A program made the translations under genes and the position numbers. From Gemmata massiliana (lineage in GTDB: Bacteria > Planctomycetota > Planctomycetia > Gemmatales > Gemmataceae), in the NCBI GenBank assembly GCA_000531095.1, contig HG799466.1, positions 150,970 through 214,969 of the forward strand: a stretch of 64,000 nucleotides of DNA. Direction: 5' to 3'. The notes beneath the pieces are model-generated. The model was not told where the DNA came from and ran no database searches. It worked only from the letters and a program-made list of their open reading frames with translations. Every line of letters starts with the position of its first letter. Position 1 is the first letter of the stretch. Below, piece by piece: positions 1-8,067 of this stretch.

Positions 1-1
1 G

Positions 2-205
2 TTTGTGCCACCGGAGCGCCAGGCCGATGTACTCGAAGCACTGAACGGTTGCGTTCACGTGCCGTTCGAGTTCGAGTCGGCAGGCAGCCAAATCATCTTC
101 TACGAACCCGGCACCGACTACGAAGCCGCCGACCGCGCACGCGGCCAGCGTCGGCGCACGTTCAAGGAATTGACCCGCCCCGCACTCAGCGCGGAGGCAC
201 AATGA
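2..205 (+). CDS. C-terminal end of a GHMP sugar kinase (D-glycero-D-manno-heptose-7-phosphate kinase type), partial
   Basis: Only the last 67 residues are in the window; the gene begins upstream. The tail contains VHVPFEFESAGSQIIFYEP, which resembles the end of GHMP-family kinases of the HddA type that phosphorylate heptose 7-phosphate at C1 for nucleotide-sugar synthesis. The stop codon overlaps the start of the next gene (ATGA at 202-205), so the two are translationally coupled. Family assignment rests on a short segment; a related fucokinase-type GHMP kinase is the main alternative. Confidence 0.6.
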   Translation, partial: FVPPERQADVLEALNGCVHVPFEFESAGSQIIFYEPGTDYEAADRARGQRRRTFKELTRPALSAEAQ

Positions 206-1209
206 ACCACGACGTTCGTATTTTCGTCGCCGGGGGCGACACGCTCTACGGCCACGCGCTGATCGATCTGCTGCGTGCGGAGGGTTTCACGAATCTGGTC
301 GGCGCCGGGGCGGACGAGCCGAACCCGACGCGGCCCGCGGCCGTTGAATCGTTCTTCGCCGCCACGAAGCCGGAAGTGGTGCTCCTCTGTGCCGGCAAGT
401 CCGGCGGGATCGGGCTGAACCGCGCGCGCCCCGTCGAACTGATGCGCGACAACCTGCTCGCGACCACGACCGTCCTCGACGCCGCGCACCGGTACGGCGT
501 GACGAAACTCCTGTACCTCGCGAGTTCGTGTGCGTACCCGAAACACGCACCGCAACCGCTCGCGGTGGAATCGCTCGGCACGGGACCGATGGAGCCAACG
601 AGCGAAGCCTACTCGACCGCCAAGTTCGCCGGCTGGAAGTTGTGCGAGGCGTACCGTCGAGAGTACGGGTGCCGGTTCATCACCGGGTTCCCCGCGAACG
701 CCTTTGGGCCGAACGACGATTTCAGCGCGGACGGCGGGCACGTCATCCCGGCCCTCATTCGCCGGGCACACGACGCGAAAAAGCAAAGCGCGCCGGAACT
801 CGTGGTGTGGGGGAGTGGAACCCCGCGCCGGGAGTTCGTGTACTCGCGCGATCTCGCCCGGGCGTGCCTCTTCGTCGCAGAGCACTACGAGAGCGAGGAG
901 CCGATCAACCTCGGCGGCGGCACGGACGCGAGCATCGCGGACGTGGCCCGAGCGGTCGCGGACGTGGTCGGGTTCCGCGGGCAGCTCCGGTTCGACGCGA
1001 CGCAGCCGGACGGCGCCCCGCTCAAGGCACTGAACTCGGCCCCGCTCCTGGAAATGGGCTGGCGACCGGAGACAGATTTCCGCGCCGCACTCGCTGAAAC
1101 TTACGCCTGGTTCCTGCGCCACCACACCACGGAAATTAGTTCCAAGTTCCACGTTTCGTGTCGAGAGGGCGCTGAGAACGTCTACTTGGGCCGTAATGGG
1201 TCGACTTGA
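202..1209 (+). CDS. NAD(P)-dependent sugar epimerase/reductase, GDP-L-fucose synthase-like
   Basis: 335 residues, extended SDR family. The N-terminus has a glycine-rich nucleotide loop (VAGGDTLYG), an SSCAYP strand, and the YxxxK catalytic pair in YSTAKFAG. The segment NAFGPNDDF...HVIPALIRR matches the pattern of GDP-fucose synthases, which epimerise C3/C5 and reduce C4 of GDP-4-keto-6-deoxymannose. ATG at 202 was chosen because it overlaps the upstream stop; a longer frame from 49 only runs through the kinase tail. The last ~25 residues after the Rossmann core are unusual and may be a read-through extension. The substrate is inferred, not shown; the neighbours imply a GDP- or CDP-linked deoxysugar. 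Confidence 0.8.
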   Translation: MNHDVRIFVAGGDTLYGHALIDLLRAEGFTNLVGAGADEPNPTRPAAVESFFAATKPEVVLLCAGKSGGIGLNRARPVELMRDNLLATTTVLDAAHRYGVTKLLYLASSCAYPKHAPQPLAVESLGTGPMEPTSEAYSTAKFAGWKLCEAYRREYGCRFITGFPANAFGPNDDFSADGGHVIPALIRRAHDAKKQSAPELVVWGSGTPRREFVYSRDLARACLFVAEHYESEEPINLGGGTDASIADVARAVADVVGFRGQLRFDATQPDGAPLKALNSAPLLEMGWRPETDFRAALAETYAWFLRHHTTEISSKFHVSCREGAENVYLGRNGST

Positions 1210-1252
1210 AACGTGGAACACGAGATTTGGAACTCACGAGAGGACACCGGAC

Positions 1253-2218
1253 ATGCACGCCAGGCTATTTCGATCGCTGTACCGCATTCGCCGGGTCGAG
1301 GAGGAAGTCGCGCGCGTCTACGCGACGGACAAGATCAAAAGTCCGGTCCACCTCTCCATCGGTCAGGAAGCGGTTTCGGTCGGCGTGTGCGACGCCCTCC
1401 GCGCGGACGACGTGGTGTTCGGCACCTACCGCGGACACGCGCTGTACCTCGCCAAAGGCGGGGACATGAACGCGATGGTCGCGGAACTATACGGCAAAGT
1501 GACCGGCTGCACCCGCGGTAAGGGCGGGTCGATGCACCTGATCGACACCGAGTGCGGGGTGATGGGCACGTCCGCGGTGGTCGGCACGACGATCGCGAAC
1601 GCCGCCGGATACGCCTACTCGCTGAAGCTCCGCCGGTCGGACGCGGTCGTGGTGTGCTTCTTCGGCGACGGCGCCACGGAAGAGGGCGTGTTCGCGGAAA
1701 CGCTGAATTTCGCCGTTCTAAAGCGCCTGCCGCTCCTGTTCGTGTGCGAAAACAACGGCTACGCGATTCACACGTCCCAGGCCAAGCGTCAGGGGCTGCC
1801 TGACATCTGCGCTCGGGCACGGGCTTACGGCATGCCGGCCGAACGGCTCGACGGTAACGATGTGCTGACACTTCGCGACAAAGCCGAAAGTGCCATCGCC
1901 AAACTGCGAGCTGGCGAAGGGCCGCAATTCATCGAAGCCACGACGTACCGGTGGCGCGAGCACGTCGGCCCGGGCGCGGACTACCACCTCGGATACCGTG
2001 CCAAGAGCGAATGCGCGCCGTGGGAAGAGAATGATGCGGTCCGCGTGCTGGCCGAACAGATCCCGACTGAACAGCGCGCCGTGATCGAGGCCGCGGTGGA
2101 GCGCGAGATCACCACGGCGTTTGAATTCGCGGAAACCAGCCCGTTCCCGCACCCGTCCGAACTCATGACCGACATCTTCACGGAGGACGCCAATGATTTC
2201 GCCGCTTGCCAAAGCTAA
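1253..2218 (+). CDS. Thiamine-diphosphate-dependent dehydrogenase E1 component, alpha subunit
   Basis: 321 residues, similar to pyruvate/acetoin/2-oxoacid dehydrogenase E1-alpha. The TPP-binding signature is visible as GDGATEEG at about residues 138-145 followed by NFA and ENNGYAIH near residue 166. ATG at 1253 follows a GAGAGGA ribosome site; an upstream in-frame ATG at 1196 would add 19 unconserved residues. It overlaps the beta-subunit gene by 26 bases. No E2 or E3 gene is nearby, and the setting is a sugar operon, so the heterodimer may transfer a TPP-bound acyl or ketol unit to a nucleotide sugar rather than feed lipoate. That role is inference. Confidence 0.88.
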   Translation: MHARLFRSLYRIRRVEEEVARVYATDKIKSPVHLSIGQEAVSVGVCDALRADDVVFGTYRGHALYLAKGGDMNAMVAELYGKVTGCTRGKGGSMHLIDTECGVMGTSAVVGTTIANAAGYAYSLKLRRSDAVVVCFFGDGATEEGVFAETLNFAVLKRLPLLFVCENNGYAIHTSQAKRQGLPDICARARAYGMPAERLDGNDVLTLRDKAESAIAKLRAGEGPQFIEATTYRWREHVGPGADYHLGYRAKSECAPWEENDAVRVLAEQIPTEQRAVIEAAVEREITTAFEFAETSPFPHPSELMTDIFTEDANDFAACQS

Positions 2219-3299
2219 ATCGCCCCAGGCTCTCCGCGAGAGCATCAAGACGACCGAGCGCACGCGGACGTTCGTAGAAGCCGTCCGCGAGGCGACCGAC
2301 GAGGAAATGGGCCTAGACCCGAACGTCGTGCTGTTCGGCCTGGACGTGGACGACCCGAAGGCCATTCAGGGGACGACCCAGGGGCTCGTGGAGAAGTACG
2401 GCGCGGAGCGCGTCTTCGGCACGCCGCTCTCGGAAGACGCGATGACCGGCGCCGCGATCGGGATGGCCCTGGCCGGGCTGCGCCCGATCCACGTCCACAT
2501 CCGCATGGACTTCCTGCTGCTCGCGGTGAACCAGCTCCTCAACGTGGCCGCGAAGAGCCGGTACACCTACGGCGGGCGCGTGAACGTGCCGCTCGTGGTC
2601 CGAGCGATGATCGGCAAGAGTTGGGGCCAGGGCGCGCAGCACTCGCAGGGGCTGCACAGCTTCTTCATGCACGTCCCGGGGATCAAGGTCGTGGCGCCGT
2701 CCACCCCCTACGACGCGAAGGGCTGCCTCACGGCCGCGATCCGCGACGACGACCCCGTGCTGTACGTCGAGCACCGGCTGCTGCACTTCCAAAAGGGGCC
2801 GGTGCCGACCGAGCCGTACACCGTTGAACCGGGCAAAGCCCGTATCGCGGTGGCCGGCGACGATGTGACGATCGTTGGCATCTCCTACATGCAGGTCGAA
2901 GCTCTGCGTGCGGCGAAGTACCTGGAAGACGTGGGTATTCGGGCCGAAGTCATCGACCCGATCTGGCTGAACCCGCTGGACACCGACACCATTGCGGAAT
3001 CGGTGCGCCGCACGGGGCGGCTCATTGTTGTGGACACCGGGTGGACGAACTGCGGAGCGGCCGCAGAAATTGTCAGCCGCGTGGCCGAACGGTTGCAAGG
3101 CGAGCGCGCTTTCCGTTTCAAGCGTATGGGGTTCGCTCCGACGACGTGCCCGACGACGCCGGGACTCGAAGACCTGTTCTACCCGAACGCGCGGACCGTC
3201 GCCGCCGCCGCCCGCGATCTGGTCGAGGGCCGTGCGTGCAACTGGCTCCCGACCGAGCGCGCGGACCTGCGGAGCATCGAGTTCAAGGGGCCGTTCTAA
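2193..3299 (+). CDS. Thiamine-diphosphate-dependent dehydrogenase E1 component, beta subunit
   Basis: 368 residues, transketolase-like beta subunit. FGTPLSEDAMTGAAIGMALAGLRPI at the N-terminal half is the typical E1-beta core; the C-terminal transketolase domain is seen in VGISYMQVEALRAAKYLE and the VVDTGWTNCGAAAEI segment. The start ATG lies inside the alpha gene, so the subunits are coupled. The pair should form an alpha2beta2 enzyme in the cytoplasm. It ends just before a palindromic repeat (3312-3388) that may act as a transcript end or a 3' stabiliser. Confidence 0.88.
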   Translation: MISPLAKAKSPQALRESIKTTERTRTFVEAVREATDEEMGLDPNVVLFGLDVDDPKAIQGTTQGLVEKYGAERVFGTPLSEDAMTGAAIGMALAGLRPIHVHIRMDFLLLAVNQLLNVAAKSRYTYGGRVNVPLVVRAMIGKSWGQGAQHSQGLHSFFMHVPGIKVVAPSTPYDAKGCLTAAIRDDDPVLYVEHRLLHFQKGPVPTEPYTVEPGKARIAVAGDDVTIVGISYMQVEALRAAKYLEDVGIRAEVIDPIWLNPLDTDTIAESVRRTGRLIVVDTGWTNCGAAAEIVSRVAERLQGERAFRFKRMGFAPTTCPTTPGLEDLFYPNARTVAAAARDLVEGRACNWLPTERADLRSIEFKGPF

Positions 3300-3311
3300 C
3301 CGGCCCGTCGT

Positions 3312-3424
3312 AGCGCTCTGACGAGCCGCGACCGCAAGGGAGCGGGATGCGCCACCGCTCCCTTGCGGTCGCGGCTCGTCAGAGCGCTGATGACCTCCCC
3401 CACTCCCTTGCGGTCGCGGCTCAC
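3312..3424. repeat. Dispersed palindromic repeat, short-loop form, plus a half copy (family A, copy 1)
   Basis: Perfect 34-base inverted arms at 3312-3345 and 3355-3388 separated by 9 bases. The conserved core is GAGCCGCGACCGCAAGGGAG and its complement. A further right half-core follows at 3401-3424. The same core recurs at 23966-24057, 25382-25446 and 57706-57796. There is no T-tract, so it is not a classical terminator although it could fold strongly in RNA. Confidence 0.95.
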
Positions 3425-3510
3425 TGCGAGAAACAAAACAATCTCCGGCACGGGCAAGAAGGTCCGTGCCACATGCAGCCGAATATAGTCGAACATCACG
3501 GAGGATCAAC

Positions 3511-4722
3511 GTGCCGACGACCAAGTCCGCCACCGCTCCGGCCAAACTGAACTGGCCGTTGATGAAGAACAACATCGCCCGCGAAGACCTGAACGCGGTC
3601 ATCGACCTGCTCCAGCAGGACGACCCGATCCTCACGCAATCGAAGAACGTGCGGGCCTTCGAGGAAGAATGGTCCCAGTGGCTGGGAGTGAAGCACAGCG
3701 TCTTCGTGAACTCCGGCTCGTCGGCGAACCTGGTGACGATCGCGGCCCTGAAGGAGCTGCACCCCGAGGGGGGCGAGGTGATCGTCCCCGCGATCACCTG
3801 GGTGTCGGACATCGCGGCCGTGTTGCACTGCGGGTTCACGCCGGTGTTCGCGGACATTGACCCGCGCACCCTGAGCATGGACCCGGACCAGATCCTCGCG
3901 AAGATCACCTCGCGCACGCGGGCCGTGTTCCTCACGCACGTGCTCGGGTACAACGCGCTGACGCGGCCCCTGCTGAACGAACTTGAGGCACGCGGTGTTC
4001 CGCTCATCGAGGACGTGTGCGAGTCGCATGGGGCGACGTTCGAGGACCAGAAGCTCGGCAGTTTCGGGTGGGCGTCCAACTTCTCCTTCTACTATGCCCA
4101 CCACCTCAGCACCATCGAAGGCGGGATGGTCTGCACGAACGACGAGAACCTGTACGAAGCGATTCGGATGTTCCGGGCGCACGGAATGGTCCGCGAGATG
4201 AGCAGCGACAACAAGAAGCGCGACTTCGCCGAGAAATTCCCGGACCTGAACCCGGACTTCATCTTCGCATTTCCTGCGTACAACGTGCGCAGCACCGAGA
4301 TCAACGCCGTGATCGGCCGCTCGCAGTTGCGCCGGCTCGACGACAACAACCAGCGCCGCACCGCGAACTTCATGCTGTTCCTGCGGAACCTCGATCCCAC
4401 GCTGTACCGCACCGATTTCCGCACCGAGGGGAGCAGCAACTACGCCTTCACGCTCGTTCTCAAGGAACCCGATCCCGCTCTGAGCGACCGCGTGACGACC
4501 GCGCTCCGCGCGGCGGGCGTGGAGTTCCGGCGCGGAACGGCCGGGGGCGGCAACCAGCTCCGGCAGCCGTACCTGCGCCGGCTCCTGGGCGATGATGCAT
4601 GGAAGCAGTGCCCCAAGGCCGACCACGTTCACTTCTACGGCTTCTACATCGGCAACTACCCGACCCTGGAAGCGGACCGCATTCTCCAGCTCTGCGACCT
4701 GCTGAACGGCCTCGGGCGCTGA
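3511..4722 (+). CDS. DegT/DnrJ/EryC1 PLP enzyme of the 3-dehydratase (ColD-like) type
   Basis: 403 residues. The fold is that of PLP sugar aminotransferases: NSGSSANL near residue 70, PAITWVSD, and EDVCESHGA. At the position of the Schiff-base lysine (SFxxxK) it reads SFYYAHHLST, putting His197 in place of Lys. That substitution is the hallmark of ColD and RfbH-type enzymes, which remove the C3 hydroxyl of a 4-keto-6-deoxy nucleotide sugar instead of transaminating it. GTG at 3511 was chosen for the GGAGGA site 6 bases upstream; an ATG at 3466 lacks one. Downstream gene spacing is 23 bases. Product is therefore predicted to make a 3,6-dideoxy-4-keto sugar; the nucleotide carrier is unknown. 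Confidence 0.85.
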   Translation: MPTTKSATAPAKLNWPLMKNNIAREDLNAVIDLLQQDDPILTQSKNVRAFEEEWSQWLGVKHSVFVNSGSSANLVTIAALKELHPEGGEVIVPAITWVSDIAAVLHCGFTPVFADIDPRTLSMDPDQILAKITSRTRAVFLTHVLGYNALTRPLLNELEARGVPLIEDVCESHGATFEDQKLGSFGWASNFSFYYAHHLSTIEGGMVCTNDENLYEAIRMFRAHGMVREMSSDNKKRDFAEKFPDLNPDFIFAFPAYNVRSTEINAVIGRSQLRRLDDNNQRRTANFMLFLRNLDPTLYRTDFRTEGSSNYAFTLVLKEPDPALSDRVTTALRAAGVEFRRGTAGGGNQLRQPYLRRLLGDDAWKQCPKADHVHFYGFYIGNYPTLEADRILQLCDLLNGLGR

Positions 4723-4745
4723 ACACCCTCAAACGCGGAACCACC

Positions 4746-6340
4746 ATGACGGCGAACCGACTCGACCTCGTTCTGATCAACCCGAGCAGCCGGACGCAGG
4801 TGTACCAGTCGCTCGGCACCGACCTCGCGGCCGTGGAGAACCCGGTGTGGCCGGGTTGATGGCGACGTTCTGCCGCCAGCGCGGGCTGTCGGTCGAAATC
4901 ATCGACGCGGAAGCCGAGTGCCTGTCCGCGTCGGAAGTCGCGGACCGCGTCGCGTACCTCAAACCGGTACTCGCGGCGGTCGTGGCCTACGGGCACCAGC
5001 CGTCCGCTTCCACACAGATCATGACCGCGGTGGGGCGCGCCTGCTCCGCGGTGAAGGTGACCGCGCCGGACCAGCCGGTGCTGTTGCTGGGCGGGCACGT
5101 TGCGGCCCTGCCCGAGCGGACGCTCCGCGAGGAGGAAGCCGACTTCGTCGCGGCCGGCGAGGGGCTTCACACGCTCGTGAGCCTCGTAGACGCGCTGAAA
5201 TCGCCCGCGCCCGATCTGAGCGCGGTGCCGGGCCTTTGGTACCGCGACAACGGCCGCCCGCGGAGCGGCCCACAAGCCCCACTCCTCACGCGGCTCGACG
5301 CCGAAATGCCGGGCGTCGCGTGGGATCTGCTCCCGATGAGCCGCTACCGCGCACACAACTGGCACTGCCTCGGCGGGCACGAGCGCCAGCCCTACGCGGC
5401 GATCTACACCACTCTGGGCTGCCCCTACCAGTGCTCGTTCTGCTGCATCCAGGCGCCGTTCAAGAACGGTGAGGTGGGCGAGCCGGGCGAAAAGCAGCCG
5501 CCCAACAGCTACCGCTTCTGGAGCGTCGATCACGTTCTGGCGCAGATCGACACGCTGGTCGAGAAGCACGGTGTGCGGAACATCAAGATCGCCGACGAAA
5601 TGTTCGTGCTGAACAAGCGGCACGTCGTCGGCATCTGCGACGGGATCATCGCCCGCGGGTACGACTTGAACATCTGGGCGTACACCCGCGTGGACACGAT
5701 CAAGGACGGGATGCTCGACAAGCTGAAGGCGGCCGGGTTCAACTGGCTGGCGGTCGGCATCGAGGCCGGTGCGGACCGCGTGCGCACCGACGTGGACAAG
5801 GCGTTTTCGCAGGAGCAGGTGTACGGCATCGTGCGCCAGATCCAGTCGGCCGGGATCAGCGTGATCGGGAACTACATCTTCGGCTTGCCGGAAGACGACC
5901 ACGCGACCATGCGGGCGACGCTCGATCTCGCGCTCGATCTGAAGTGCGAGTTTGCCAACTTCTACTCGGCGATGGCGTACCCGGGTTCCCCGCTGTACGC
6001 GCTCGCACTGCGGCGCGGGGTGCCGCTGCCGCAACGGTGGACCGGCTACTCGCAGCACTCGCGCGACTGCCTGCCACTCCCGACGCGGTACCTGCCCGCG
6101 CGCGAGGTGCTCAAGTTCCGCGACGCGGCGTTCTTGAAGCACTACACGGACCCGGGGTACTTGCAGTTGATCGAGAGCCGGTTCGGTACGAAGTCGGTGG
6201 AAGATATTCGCCGCATGACGGCCCACCGACTCGAACGCGACCTGCTCACCGGCGCGCTCGACGTTCCGCCAACGCTCCTCCCCGCAGACAACGCGGTCAG
6301 CGCCCCCGCACCCGAAGTGCTCCAGCTCACCCGGCGCTAG
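4746..6340 (+). CDS. B12-binding-type radical SAM protein, frameshifted near its N-terminus
   Basis: About 531 residues when a one-base deletion is restored. The first 37 codons from ATG 4746 run in one frame and stop at 4857-4859. The rest continues in the next frame, with ENPVW joining directly to AGLMATFCRQRG. The N-terminal half resembles a cobalamin-binding domain (LLLGGH near 5090); the radical SAM cluster motif is GCPYQCSFCC at about residues 224-233. Such proteins in glycan operons typically methylate or rearrange unactivated carbons. The break is most simply a missing G in the run around 4847-4852. It ends the plus-strand sugar operon, facing a minus-strand glycosyltransferase. Confidence 0.8.
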
Positions 6341-6396
6341 GCTCGCTCGGACCGGCATTGGGCGAACGGCCGGTGTAGCCGACCGGTAAAGAACCG

Positions 6397-6468
6397 ACCA
6401 CCCGCTCGTTGTCACTCGCGGTTCGCCAAGAGACGCAGGCAAACCGCGAGTGACAACGAGCGGGTGGT
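6397..6468. terminator. Long perfect inverted repeat between converging operons
   Basis: Perfect 27-base arms at 6397-6423 and 6442-6468 with an 18-base loop, placed between the stop codons of the two converging operons (6340 and 6538). There is no T-run on either side, so a bidirectional transcript end is likely but unproven. Confidence 0.7.
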
Positions 6469-6474
6469 GCTTTC

Positions 6475-6505
6475 GGATCTTGATCCGGTTGATCCTGTCA
6501 AAAGC
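6475..6505 (-). repeat. Dispersed GACAGGAT/AACAGGAT repeat (family C, copy 1)
   Basis: Read on the minus strand this is TTTTGACAGGATCAACCGGA followed by TCAAGAT. It resembles copies at 15802-15835 (+) and 16265-16297 (-). All three lie just downstream of a gene end. Confidence 0.75.
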
Positions 6506-6537
6506 TCTTCGTGGCTCTCACGACCGTCGGTCTGAAC

Positions 6538-8067
6538 TCATCTCCGACCGATTCGGCGCACCCACTTCAGCGGCGTACCCAGCACCGAGTACGCACGATC
6601 GGCGAACTTATGGCGACGCGGAGGCTGCGCGTTCTGCATGTACTCAAGCTGTTGGTGGAACCCGAGGAGTGCCGTCCACAGCGTGAGCGCATCGGCAGGA
6701 GGAAGTGTGCCCGGGTTCGCGAACTGACGCAGCACCCGCTGGTGGTTCGCGAACCAGTTCGTACTGCGTGAGAACCCGCCCGGGCGGTAGCGGTAGTAGA
6801 ACAGGTGCTCCGGCACGACGCCGATCTTGTGCCCCGCGTGGACCAGCTTCACGAACGCTTCCCAGTCCTCGCACGACGTTCCACGATCAGTTTCATACCC
6901 GCCCACGGCCCTCAACGCGGCCGTGCGGAAGATCGCGTTCGCGTCGCCGTACACGTTGCGGATACCGGCCAGAGCATGCGGCCCGCCCACCGGTCGGTGC
7001 GCGTAAAGGTAACGTTCGGGGTGCAGGTTGGGTGCGTCGACATCGAACGCGAGGAAGTAACACGTCATGGCCGACAGACCGGGGTTGCGCTGCATCCCAG
7101 TGACGAACCGCGCAATCATGTCTGGTCGTGCGAGATTGTCTGCGTCGACGGGCACAAAGAATTCGCCGGTGGCGAGTTCGAGGCACCGGTTCCGAGTTGC
7201 TCCGATGCCCGCATTCTCTTGACGCAGGAACCGGTACGCCGGGTACCGCGCTCGCATCGACTCGAACACTTCGACCGATGCTGCGTCCGTCGAGCCGTCG
7301 TCGATAGCGATGACTTCGATGTTCGGGTACGTTTGAGCCGCGAGCGTGGCGAGCGTGTCCGGAAAGTAGCGGCCGAGGTTGTGGTGTGCGATCGCGATCG
7401 TCACGAGCGGCGAGCTACTCACGTTGGGATTTGCGACCTCGAGCGACCGGCTGTACTCGACCGCGGAAGTCACGGCGTCAGGTCGAATCATCCACCCGTT
7501 CCGTCGCACAAACGCTGTCAGTGCGTCGTCCGGTACGCACTGAATATCCGCCCCCTCGAAGGCGAATCGTTCGAGGTAATCGCCTTCCACCGCAGCAAAA
7601 TCCGAAGGCCAGCGCTGGCGGCTTTCGCGATCGCGCTGCGTGTTCCCGTCGAGCCGCACGGCCAGCGTCACATCGGTGAGTGCCAGCCCCGCGCGCTTCG
7701 CCTGAACCGCTCGCGCGCCCAATCCACCGCGAGCGCTGAACTCGATGACGCCGAAGCGATGTTCACGGTGCAATCCTTCGACCGCGTGGCGTACCAGCTC
7801 CGAGCGTTCCGCGGGTCCGTCACCGTGAAGTTCATGCACGCGGAAATCAGCCGGCGGCTCGATCGCAGTGAGATCAGTGCAACCGATGCCAGCCGCGCGC
7901 AGGCGCGCTGCAACACCAGTTTCGGTTCCCGCACACACGAGGACGTGAACGGTCCAACCGTTTTGAAGCAAGTCGCGCAAAGCCGGGGCGTCGGTACTCA
8001 GGCCGCTCGGGTCGTCGACGACGAGGCAGGCGCGCCCGCGAACCGGCGGCGAATCGTTTGGAAACAC
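6538..8067 (-). CDS. Two-part glycosyltransferase: N-terminal unknown domain plus GT2 (GT-A) domain
   Basis: 509 residues. The GT2 part begins near residue 220 with PLVTIAIAHHNLGRYFPDTL, followed by IAIDDGST, the metal-binding PVDADN and a late CEDWEAF segment; it transfers an activated sugar in the cytoplasm. The first ~200 residues look like a Rossmann-type region (CLVVDD...HVLVCAG) and may be a degenerate GT4 N-terminal half. The GTG start at 8067 has a strong AGGAGG site 7 bases upstream, even though this makes it overlap the UDP-galactopyranose mutase gene by 70 bases. Last gene of the minus-strand glycan operon. Confidence 0.85.
   Translation of the reverse strand: MFPNDSPPVRGRACLVVDDPSGLSTDAPALRDLLQNGWTVHVLVCAGTETGVAARLRAAGIGCTDLTAIEPPADFRVHELHGDGPAERSELVRHAVEGLHREHRFGVIEFSARGGLGARAVQAKRAGLALTDVTLAVRLDGNTQRDRESRQRWPSDFAAVEGDYLERFAFEGADIQCVPDDALTAFVRRNGWMIRPDAVTSAVEYSRSLEVANPNVSSSPLVTIAIAHHNLGRYFPDTLATLAAQTYPNIEVIAIDDGSTDAASVEVFESMRARYPAYRFLRQENAGIGATRNRCLELATGEFFVPVDADNLARPDMIARFVTGMQRNPGLSAMTCYFLAFDVDAPNLHPERYLYAHRPVGGPHALAGIRNVYGDANAIFRTAALRAVGGYETDRGTSCEDWEAFVKLVHAGHKIGVVPEHLFYYRYRPGGFSRSTNWFANHQRVLRQFANPGTLPPADALTLWTALLGFHQQLEYMQNAQPPRRHKFADRAYSVLGTPLKWVRRIGRR

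Noticed and set aside
49-1209. Longer start for the epimerase gene
   Set aside because: Residues before 202 overlap the kinase tail and lack a family match; the ATG at 202 overlaps the upstream stop.
2313-4079. 588-residue minus-strand frame
   Set aside because: It runs opposite the E1-beta and ColD-like genes, which have clear domain motifs; a high-GC shadow frame.
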